From: Azorinus chamasolen
Lineage: Eukaryota > Mollusca > Bivalvia > Cardiida > Solecurtidae
Direction of reading: 5' to 3'
Length of the DNA: 64,000 bases
Assembly: GCA_963576725.1 (NCBI GenBank)
Contig: OY755247.1
Location: forward strand, 17,920,526 to 17,984,525
Shown here: positions 50,380 through 58,000 of the stretch, piece after piece
How positions within the stretch are numbered: the stretch's first letter is position 1
Layout of the letters: every line of letters starts with the position of its first letter
Translations under genes and position numbers: made by a program
Notes under the pieces: generated by a model
Told to the model about the DNA's origin: nothing
Seen by the model: the letters and a program-made list of their open reading frames with translations, nothing else
Database searches by the model: none

Positions 50380-50806
50380 CAGAATCCCTCTACAGCGAGC
50401 ACGTGGTAATGATTGATCGGAGTCTTTAAAAGCAGGTAACTACTTAATGCATTACCTTTTAGGCTATTTTCAGATCCAAATTCTTAGAATCAATCTACCG
50501 AAAAGAGCATTTACTAGAGAAAAGGAAAATGTTAGAATTGTATAGTTTTGAAACCATTGTGATAAATAGTGCATTTGCTCCCTTGGAGCAAATGCTCTAT
50601 GTATAACAATGGTTTCAAAAAGTGACTTTACAGGGGCCTCAAAGGGCGTCGATGTGAAGGAATGGATTAATGCAAGAGGAAAGTCACACAGAAAGCTCAG
50701 GACTATAAGAGTTTTCTAAACTTTCATCCTACATTAAGCCTCCACCTGCCTCTTCGACCATGTATTATACCTTGTGCTTGGTGGTCAAATTAGAGGGGAC
50801 TATTGT
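50380..50806. mobile_element. F1 element interrupted by A
   Basis: CAGAATCCCTCTACAGCGAG start; 'CTACTTAA' then A, then 'TTAATGCAAGAGGAAAG'; hairpin AGAAAGCTC..GAGTTTTCT; end CAAATTAGAGGGGACTATTG. Confidence 0.82.
50454..50670 (-). mobile_element. A element nested in F1 with clean TTAA duplication
   Basis: TTAATGCATTACCTTTTAGG to GTGAAGGAATGGATTAA. Removing the element and one TTAA restores the F1 motif CTACTTAATGCAAG. Confidence 0.9.
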
Positions 50807-50828
50807 ACCTAGGTTCAACATTAACGAT

Positions 50829-51056
50829 TTAACTGATGAAAGTTTATGTAAAAAGTAACAACAAGGATATAGATTTGATGATATTTAGAATGGCACGTGA
50901 ACACAGATAAGACACAAACTGCAGAATCAGATCTACATTATTTCATAAGCAAACAGAGCAGACCTTGGTCAGATAGTTCTCACACAGGAGTCATCTGGTA
51001 TGTGTCTACTCTGTTTGCAAATGCGTTAAAACACGTCTCTAGCAGGTAATAGGCTT
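50829..51056 (-). mobile_element. B element, diverged
   Basis: TTTAACTGATGAAAGTTTAT, AACTGCAGAATCAGATC, core GATAGTTCTCACACAGGAGT, short side GCGTTAAAACACGTC. Confidence 0.75.
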
Positions 51057-51099
51057 AAGTAACACTAGCTGCAAACGGGTTAATTCAATAATATGCACA

Positions 51100-51165
51100 T
51101 AATTAAGCACCGAGGAGTTATCTTTCTTTGGTCCTGCATTAAGCAGTCATCTGCTTTTGAACCCC
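51100..51165. mobile_element. F core remnant
   Basis: GAGGAGTTATCTTTCTTTGG and TCCTGCATTAAGCAGTCATC. Confidence 0.55.
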
Positions 51166-51189
51166 AACCCCCTTTTTTAACAATCTAAT

Positions 51190-51533
51190 TTACTCTTTGC
51201 TCCGTGATTACGCCTTTTTGCCTGTTCTAATAAATATAGACCCAGACCTGGCCCCGAGGTTATAAAACTTTTTTGATTGGTCAGATTCTGAGCTTGCTCA
51301 GAATCTGACCAATCAGATACTTGAGAATGATTTCAGACTCAAACTCAGAAGTTTTATAACCTAAGACCCAGGCTCTGCTCTGTTTGCTTCTGAAATAATA
51401 TAGATATACATGAAGTTCTACATTTTCCGACATGACCATAACTTGCTGCGTCTGTCTATGTGCCATTATAAATATCAATCTACATGACATTGTATTTTAT
51501 ATTAAAGGTGGCATGCTCATGGAGTAAAAGGTT
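51190..51533 (+). mobile_element. B element with G occupying its hairpin apex
   Basis: TTTACTCTTTGCTCCGTGA, left arm TATAGACCCAGACCTGG, G, right arm GACCCAGGCTCTGCTCTGTT, long side GTTCTACATTTTCCGACATG, end GGAGTAAAAGGTTACG. Confidence 0.85.
51249..51370. mobile_element. G element nested in B apex
   Basis: GGCCCCGAGGTTATAAAACT / AGTTTTATAACCTAAGACCC; hairpin TGGTCAGATTCTGAGCTTGC. The left arm lacks about 40 bp present on the right. Confidence 0.9.
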
Positions 51534-51599
51534 ACGTGATTGGTACAAAGAGGTTCAACTGTCCACCAATTTATTGTGGATTCGTGGAAATGGTATACC

Positions 51600-51950
51600 T
51601 TTCATTTGTTCGGCAAGTTTCTCTTTTCGCATTGCTGCGTTCCCCTACTTTCAGAGTTTATGTATTTCACAACAGTAGGTGTTAGGTGCTCGTTTGACGG
51701 CCGTAACATACATTGCCCCGTACTTCATTCGCATTGCTGTTGTATTTTCTGGTTTCAGGATCATCAATTACAATGAGTTATGAAAACTGTACACCGCTTA
51801 AGCCTGTGCTGGGGAAGGGGTGCATGTTAGCAGAGTTGCACTTTTAATACCTTCTCAAGAACAGACTCAATAAAACCCAGTCTGCAATTTTCTCTTTTCG
51901 CATTGCTGCTTTTGCTGTGGAAGGAGCTCTTACTTTCAGAATTTAGACAG
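51600..51950 (+). repeat. ~281-bp element, 1.3 tandem copies
   Basis: TTTCTCTTTTCGCATTGCTGC occurs at about 51618 and 51889, with TTTCACAACAGTAGGTGTTAGG between, then GCTTAAGCCTGTGCTGGG and CAATAAAACCCAGTCTGC. The joint is the same as at 40.6 kb although the sequence is clearly older. Confidence 0.85.
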
Positions 51951-52134
51951 ACGCAGAACTGGCGGACTGTTATTTCAGAACTGCCCTGAGTATAGTTTCA
52001 TGCAAATAGTTGAATGTGACCAGCCATAGAGGATTCAAAATACATATGGCCTCTATAACTTAACACCTATGAAGATCTATAACACTAGGTGCTGACTTTA
52101 AAGTTATTCTTAAAGAAAGGTAATGCAGAAAGTC

Positions 52135-52300
52135 CCCATTCTGCTTTATGCGTTCACCTTTTTACACATTCGCAAACAGGATATGCATCTTTGACCAGGG
52201 CCTGTTTTGTTTGCTTATGGAATTTTACAGATGCGATTCTACAGATTCTGTCACGGCCAAACACTCTATGTTCATTTGCTTTTATAAAACAAAAGCATCA
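52135..52300 (+). mobile_element. B element, partial
   Basis: TTTTTACACATTCGCAAACAGG, GACCAGGGCCTGTTTTGTTT, GATTCTACAGATTCTGTCAC, GTTCATTTGCTTTTATAAAA. Core apex lost. Confidence 0.7.
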
Positions 52301-52305
52301 AATTA

Positions 52306-52401
52306 AGAAATAATAAATTCATACCAGTGTTTTATCGTGCAATCTCAACGACTACCCGTGTTCGATTGCACGATAAAACACTGGTATAAATTTATTATTT
52401 C
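52306..52401. mobile_element. 39-bp-arm inverted repeat, single copy
   Basis: GAAATAATAAATTCATACCA..GTGTTTTATCGTGCAATC, 18-nt loop, and the inverse with two or three differences. It replaces the end of the preceding B element. Confidence 0.85.
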
Positions 52402-52582
52402 GATTCTAACACTTCAATTTAACTATAATTTGCACCGCCACAATGGCGCTACGTTTCTTGTACGAATTTCCGAAGCCATATTACGTCACATTAATCCGTT
52501 ACAGCGCGTGCGGTGTTTTATGGAGAATATCCCTTCTTTGTTTATGTAGATGTGTGCGCGAGGTGTGTTAGAATACAATTCA

Positions 52583-52640
52583 ATATACATGGCGTTTTTA
52601 TTTCTGACATGAATATTCACCAGATCAAAGGGTAATGCTG
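52583..52640 (+). mobile_element. B long-side terminus only
   Basis: GGCGTTTTTATTTCTGACATG and AATATTCACCAGATCAAAGG. Confidence 0.6.
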
Positions 52641-52650
52641 AACCGAAGTA

Positions 52651-52797
52651 CTGTAGACAACCTCTAATGCGGCTATAATTCTGCAGAGACGCGTGGTAGG
52701 TAAATGCAGGTCGAAAGTAATGCAGAAAGCTCCTATTGGAGCTTTCTGCATTACTTTCGTTCTGCATTTAGCAGTAACCTTCTCTTAAAGACATTCA
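52651..52797. mobile_element. F1 element, right end lost
   Basis: CTGTAGACAACCTCTAATGC start; perfect core AATGCAGAAAGCTCCTATTG; breaks off after CTTAAAGACATTCAATAAATC. Confidence 0.8.
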
Positions 52798-53129
52798 ATA
52801 AATCATTTTATCACATAATCTACCTTGTGGGAGTGCCGAAGCAGAGTTCTGTAAATCGCGGAAATGCATTAGTTCATTTTTATGCAAATTAATTGTTTGA
52901 CTCCGGCCTATAGTGAATCTTAAAGAGAATATGGGGAACCAATGCATAGTGTCGTTTAATCTTTAGCCAATCGTAGCGCTCATTTATTTGTTAGCCATTC
53001 GTAGCGCACCATGTGCGTCGTCAGTTGAATTACTACGCTGTTTGTAAACAATGACCGAAACACGAAACAGTTGTCAGCTATAGCCTTTTTCATTTTCTGT
53101 GACATTTTAAGGCTTATGATGAGAAAAAT
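52798..53129. other. Unexplained, with a 26-bp direct repeat
   Basis: TTAGCCAATCGTAGCGC (52970) returns as TTAGCCATTCGTAGCGC (52991). Nothing else recognised. Confidence 0.5.
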
Positions 53130-53267
53130 CTTACATTCGTGTTCATTACAAATTGTTTTCATGAAACTCGTTTACTATAATGAATATGATACTCGCTAAA
53201 GCTCGTATTATATTATTATAGAAAATTCGTTTCATAAAAAACAATATTTAATGAACAGCCATGTAAG
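53130..53267. repeat. 138-bp diverged inverted repeat
   Basis: CTTACATTCGTGTTCATTAC..TTGTTTTCATGAAACTCG..TATAATGAATATGATACTCG and its imperfect inverse up to AATGAACAGCCATGTAAG. Arms of about 65 bp, around 80% paired. Confidence 0.78.
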
Positions 53268-53281
53268 ATCCTCTATGTATT

Positions 53282-53392
53282 TGTGACAAATAGCTTGGAT
53301 CATGGTGAAATGCCGAGTTACTCGGCATCTTATCTGGATCCCAGCTGTTTGCAAATGACAGTGCGGTAGCGATCTGCTGAATAAGGGTAAAT
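53282..53392 (-). mobile_element. C element, long side lost
   Basis: AATAGCTTGGATCATGGTGA, apex ATGCCGAGTTACTCGGCAT, GGATCCCAGCTGTTTGC, end ATAAGGGTAA. Confidence 0.82.
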
Positions 53393-53403
53393 ACAGGTCT
53401 GGG

Positions 53404-53553
53404 TCACAGACGGCCAAGTATTTGGGTCACTGGAACTGTGGCATCTTCATCTGGTCCTAACTCAATTGAGCTGACGTCATCAGCAGTAGCACCAGATACA
53501 CTGCAAGATATATTTTCTGCAAGAGAGATTGTGGTCTTCTTCATGTTTGCTGT
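53404..53553 (-). CDS. Possible terminal coding exon (49 codons + stop)
   Basis: I do not recognise a family. On the minus strand 'TTCATATTAACAG' could be a 3' splice site, followed by an in-frame segment TANMKKTTISLAENIS.. that ends ..PVTQILGRL-stop. The composition is protein-like (acidic SSIELGPDEDATVPV), with no repeat unit inside it and a C element directly downstream. An in-frame Met is the fourth residue, so a short 46-codon ORF (53404-53544) is the alternative reading. No upstream exon, polyA signal or homologue can be shown here. It could be chance, since 150-nt open frames are common. Confidence 0.2.
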   Translation of the reverse strand, partial: TANMKKTTISLAENISCSVSGATADDVSSIELGPDEDATVPVTQILGRL

Positions 53554-53598
53554 CTGTTAATATGAAGATAATCATATCATGAAAGCTGTGCTGTACGT

Positions 53599-53805
53599 TT
53601 AACTCTTTCGCTGCCAAACTGTGTCGTCTGCAAACTTTGTCGTCTGCTACATATTTTTTACTTTATCTATTTATTTTTCTTCATGTTTATTTAAAAAATC
53701 AGTCACAAAAACAAACAGTTCAGATCCTGATAAGACAATCGGTATCTCATCTGGATCCAAACTTTTTGCATTGGTAATCACAAATGTGATATTGGCAGTG
53801 ACATT
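53599..53805 (-). mobile_element. C2 element
   Basis: TTAACTCTTTCGCTGCCAAA, TTGTCGTCTGC twice, core CAGATCCTGATAAGACAATC with a decayed apex, ATTGGTAATCACAAATGTG, TTGGCAGTGAC. Confidence 0.85.
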
Positions 53806-54362
53806 ATTATATATTGTTTATATAACTATATTTGACTCTATGTTTTATCTCGGCCAAATTTCAAGGGCACACAATCTCATGGCCTATATAGTCAACTGAA
53901 TGCCCCGCCAGTTTTTCCCGCGTTTGAATTTATGACCGAAACATTGATAAAGTATTTCATTCTTCTTTTTCATAATAATATGTCTTGTGGTAAGTGTTTC
54001 AGCTTGCTCAGATGTTTCGTAAATGTAATTTGTTAAGGTTTTTTTTATCTACTAAAAAACAAATAACAAAAATTTCAAAATTCGAACTCGGATATCTGCC
54101 TTCAAGTACAATTTGGATATACATGTACATGTAGATCAAGTACCGAAAATGTTGACATCAGATGTAGCTTGTAAGTGCGATTTATTTCAGGATTATGTGT
54201 GTTTAGTAAAGTAAAGTCAGTGTTGAGCATCCAATACATGATACGACGTCTGGGTCTTATATATTGTAGCTTAACGCAGAACACAATTAATGCAAAAAAA
54301 AAACACCCAATGCAACTTCATCTGTATTCAACAACGACCTGTTTTAAAACTGTTTAATAATA
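53806..54362. other. Mostly unexplained, with F core crumbs at 54268-54315
   Basis: TAGCTTAACGCAGAACAC and an A10 tract. No exon recognised. Confidence 0.45.
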
Positions 54363-54567
54363 CAGTAGAACCCCTCTAATGCGACCACTTAATGAATGAT
54401 CATGGGTGTATTTATAATCAGGTGGTTGCTTAATGCAGAGCAAAAGTAATGCAGAAAGCTCCTCTATGAGCTTTCTTCATTACTTTTGTCCTGCATTAAG
54501 CTACCACCTGCATCTAGCACCCATAAGTATACCTCTTTTAGGTGGTCGCATTAGCGGGGTTATACTG
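54363..54567. mobile_element. F1 element, full length, TA-flanked
   Basis: CAGTAGAACCCCTCTAATGC to GCATTAGCGGGGTTATACTG; hairpin AATGCAGAAAGCTCCTCTAT. Followed by a scrap of another F right end (GGTTTTACTGTA, 54601-54612). Confidence 0.92.
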
Positions 54568-54769
54568 TATATGTATTTAGCAGGTGGTTCGCGTAATACA
54601 GGTTTTACTGTATTGGAATTGCAATCGAATAAGACATGTATAGATACGATGAATCACACATCTCCAAGAGTCCAGAAACATTGATATTCCATTGCATGGC
54701 GGGATAGGTCGTCTGTTTCACAAGTGTCGTCTGCCGACAGAGGTCCGGATACGATTCGTTAACTTCAAC

Positions 54770-54945
54770 ATTTTCAAGGATAGCTCATTTATTTCTCCAC
54801 AAAACCCTATACTGTGACCACTCTTTAGAATCGTCTCTTCGAGACGATTCTATAGAGTGGTCATAGTATAGGGTTTGGTGGAGAAATGACGATTTTAGTT
54901 TTTCGGTACAAACCTTTATCTGTAGCTCGGTGCCGATTCTACTTT
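54770..54945. mobile_element. H element, full hairpin
   Basis: TTTATTTCTCCACAAAACCC and 50-bp arms meeting at CGTCTCTTCGAGACG (54788-54888); GACGATTTTAGTTTTTCGG beyond. Confidence 0.9.
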
Positions 54946-55047
54946 CACTAGTGATTTCAGATGTTTCGTATGGTATATATATTAAAACCTCTCTATAGCA
55001 ACATCTTTCTGAATAAATATAGGAATCTATAAGAGCGCTCGGGTGCT

Positions 55048-55276
55048 TTATCCCTTTCCCTCATATTGACGACTTTTGACGACTCTGTAAAAGTCAATTT
55101 GTGAAACCATTGTGATAAATAGAGCATTTGCTCCTGTAGGAGCAAATGCTATATTTATCACGATGGTTTCAAACTACAAAATTCTAAAATGTTCCTTTTC
55201 TCTAGTTAATGCTCCTTTTCGGTAGATTTATTCAAAGAGGTTGTATCTAAAAAATAGCCTATGAGGTAATGGTTTA
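55048..55276 (+). mobile_element. A element, full length
   Basis: TTTATCCCTTTCCCTCATAT; hairpin GCATTTGCTCCTGTAGGAGC; long side TTTTCGGTAGATTTATTCAA; end TGAGGTAATGGTTTA. Confidence 0.9.
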
Positions 55277-55337
55277 TTTAAGACAAAAGTAATATATGAA
55301 AAAAGCCCTAAGGGAACTTTCTACATACATTTTTTTC

Positions 55338-55596
55338 ATTACCTCTTTCTCCTGTTTAATATTCATGTAAAACTATTCACATTATAAGTGTTTATTAGCT
55401 GTTTTTTGTTTATAACGGAACATGTACACAGAGTGTTTTGGCTCAGGATGTATAGAACTATATAATATGGATCTCAGATCTATATTATACCATGAAAAAC
55501 ACAGCAGACCTTGATCAGGTCCTATGGAAGCCGTCTGATATGGGTCAACTCTGTTTACAAATGTGTGAAGAGGCGTGTATATTATGGAAGTGGTTA
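55338..55596 (-). mobile_element. B element
   Basis: ACCTCTTTCTCCTGTTTAAT, TATTAGCTGTTTTTTGTTTA, reduced core CTTGATCAGGTCCTATGGAAG, end TATGGAAGTGGTTAA. Confidence 0.85.
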
Positions 55597-55612
55597 ACTT
55601 TCTACCAATTGC

Positions 55613-55888
55613 TTAACCCTTTCCTCCATGAATACGCATTTCTACGCCCCTGTAATAGTCGGTTCTTGAAACCGTTGTGATAAATAGAGCATTTGCTCCA
55701 TAGGAGCAAATGCTCTATTTATCACAATGGTTTCAAAACTACACATTTTTTAAATTCTCCTTTTCTATGTTTAATGTTCCTTTAGGAGCTTTTTTCGTGC
55801 CCTTTTACTATGCATTAAGCAGCCCCTGCATAAAAAGGTCTGATTTATTTTTTCTATACGAAAATTCGAATAATCGAGATTTTACTGT
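55613..55888. mobile_element. Chimeric A/F4 element (TTAA end fused to TA end)
   Basis: TTAACCCTTTCCTCCATGAA, perfect A hairpin ATAGAGCATTTGCTCCATAG, A long side to 'TTTAATGTTCC' (about 55781), then 'TTTAGGAGCTTTTTTCG', CATTAAGCAGCCCCTGC and the F4 end CGAATAATCGAGATTTTACTG. Confidence 0.85.
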
Positions 55889-56130
55889 AATTAAGTAATC
55901 AGTGCTTGTAAATTCTCTATCAAGAGTTTAAGACAACCGTGTTTATTTATCTTATGGATACCATGACAACCAGAGTGAGTTCTACATGGATCCAGATACG
56001 TTTAGCAAGTTTGATAGAACATGATACCAAGATCATTTATGTAAAGTTTGATCACATTCTGCATGGTGGTTTCGGAGATCTGGTTTAAAGCAGTTGTTCA
56101 CAGACGGACGGTCACGGACGAAGGGCGACC
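55889..56130. other. Unexplained stretch
   Basis: Nothing recognised. Confidence 0.45.
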
Positions 56131-56373
56131 TTAACCCTTTCAGCGCCAAATTTCTAATTGTCGTCTGCAATCCAATTTTTGTTAGATCATTTGGTACAAT
56201 AAGGAAAAGAGATAACTAAATGTTTCAAAGGAATAAAGCACAGATATATAGATAGAGCTTTAGATAAAAAGTGAAGTCCCTGATCAGACGCCGCCTTGAA
56301 AAGGCGGCGTCTGATCTGGGACTGCACTATTTGTCGTGGTGCATTTATGCGACATCGGCGGTGAAAGGGTTAA
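56131..56373 (-). mobile_element. D element, full length
   Basis: TTAACCCTTTCAGCGCCAAA, core GATCAGACGCCGCCTTGAAA, short side ATGCGACATCGGCGGTGAAA and GGGTTAA. Best inverted copy of the family. Confidence 0.94.
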
Positions 56374-56390
56374 ACGCTCACCTGAACATA

Positions 56391-56545
56391 CAGAAGAACC
56401 TGTCTTAAACGACCTTACATTGATTGGACACATGCATCTTAAAAACATGTGGTTGCTTTATGCAGGACAAAAGTAATGCAGAAAGGTCCCGTACATACTC
56501 GTAAGTAGACATCTTTTTAATGTTCGCTTAAGACAGATTCTACTG
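56391..56545. mobile_element. F6 element, hairpin decayed
   Basis: CAGAAGAACCTGTCTTAAAC / GTTCGCTTAAGACAGATTCTACTG ends; GCAGGACAAAAGTAATGCAG core arm. Confidence 0.78.
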
Positions 56546-57193
56546 TTCTCAGATGAGCTAAAAAGCAGTCAGCTACAAAAGGAGAAAACACATAAAACCC
56601 TCTCTTCAAAATAGACTCGTCTATAGCTAAGCCATCTATATTCAGCTTCTTGCTCTATAGTGCAAATCGCACGTGCATTGCGACATAGAAGTGGCTGGAC
56701 TATAAGTTGGTTATAGATCATTATTACTGATATTATGTATAATGTATAAATAATAATACATATAACGTAGTTTCTATTAGTATTGTTTTTAATTTATATG
56801 CTGCTATTCCGTTATTTTATATTACCTTTTTGTCAATTTGCTTTAAATAAACACAATATACGGTAGGCACAATTTCGATGCAATTTGAAACATAAAAATC
56901 AAATTACATTATGCTGGCCAAATATGTTGACTTTGTTTGAAAAACAAATTGGTTTTGCATTAAGGTGCCCCGGTTCTGAACGCAATTTTTTTTGTTTTCT
57001 AAATTTCGTTTTTGTTTTTCATTTTGCGAGTCTGCAACACCCCCTCGTCCATCTATATTTCTATGTTTAGACACTAAGCAGACACTAATATGTGTACACA
57101 AGTAGTAACATTAGCCCATTAGTTGATTAAAACGTATTTGACAACATTAGGCTGTTGCATCATCTGAATTTTAAATTTTAGGATTAGCCTATA
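56546..57193. other. Unexplained stretch
   Basis: AT-rich, with several frames of 60 codons lacking any recognisable domain. Confidence 0.45.
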
Positions 57194-57396
57194 CAGTAAA
57201 CCCCATCTAAGCCGGAAGTTCAATATAATATAAAAATCGGTCATTGAAATAGGTAACAGCTTAATGCAGGATGAAAGTCATACAGAAAGCTCCTCTAGAA
57301 ACTTTCTGCATGACTTTCACCCTGCATTAAGCGGCGACCTGCCTAAACGTACCTAAATTTCTCTCTAATAGAATTCCGGTTAAGAGAGGTTTACTG
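57194..57396. mobile_element. F5 element, full length, TA-flanked
   Basis: CAGTAAACCCCATCTAAGCC / CCGGTTAAGAGAGGTTTACTG ends; hairpin CATACAGAAAGCTCCTCTAG; GCTTAATGCAGGATGAAAG arms. Confidence 0.92.
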
Positions 57397-57490
57397 TACA
57401 TGACTCCTATATAACACCCATCCCTGGGGTGATTGATGCCTACCATTGTACTGGGAGTATATCTTTCAAAATGCACATAACCTTCATATA

Positions 57491-57829
57491 CAGGTGCGGA
57501 TCCAGGATTTCAGATTGGGGGAGGGGGGAGGGCGTAGATTTTTATGTTTGATGACATTAATAAATAGTGTGTTTGTAATACATGTTGAAAAAAGCTTAAT
57601 TGGGTGAGGGAAATAAAACACTCCTACTGAATCATTGTTTTATTTAATTTTAGTACAACGACCACTGAATTATATAAATTATTTTGTGTCAAAGCTCTAA
57701 ATACCAACTGATTAACACAATTAAGTGGTCGTTATAGAGAGGTATATAGATCTAAAATATTACTAAAAATGTTTTGGCAATTTTATGGGGAGCTACGCCG
57801 GCTCCGTTCCCCTCTAAAACCGCGCCTGA
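57491..57829. mobile_element. Possible hAT-like element with CAGG(T/C)GCGG ends
   Basis: CAGGTGCGGATCCAGGATT and CTCTAAAACCGCGCCTG are short inverted ends. Inside are a G-rich run (GGGGGAGGGGGGAGGG) and a core-less F2 copy. A target duplication is not certain (ATATA on both sides). Confidence 0.5.
57652..57750. mobile_element. F2 element lacking its hairpin core
   Basis: TAGTACAACGACCACTGAAT..TTTTGTGTC joins directly to CAACTGATTAACACAATTAA and GTCGTTATAGAGAGG; the entire AAGCAAGGTGAAAG hairpin is gone. Confidence 0.75.
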
Positions 57830-57835
57830 TATATC

Positions 57836-57935
57836 AACAGCTTGAGTCAGGTTGAGACGCCGAGTTCTCGGTTTTTCATCCGGGTGCAATCCATGTTTCA
57901 ATGTAGGATCGGACAGGGTCGAGGTTAATATTGTT
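57836..57935. mobile_element. C core, diverged
   Basis: CAGCTTGAGTCAGGTTGAGA / CGCCGAGTTCTCGG and CATCCGGGTGCAATCCATG. Confidence 0.55.
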
Positions 57936-58000
57936 AAACATCTACGATCTTGACGAGGAGGCCTGGCAGCTACTTCGTCAAATTTACTCTGTTTATTATC

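Noticed and set aside
4090..56340. Strong GC-rich hairpins resembling bacterial terminators
   Set aside because: They occur in fixed positions inside repeated TTAA/TA elements, without genes upstream or U-tracts.
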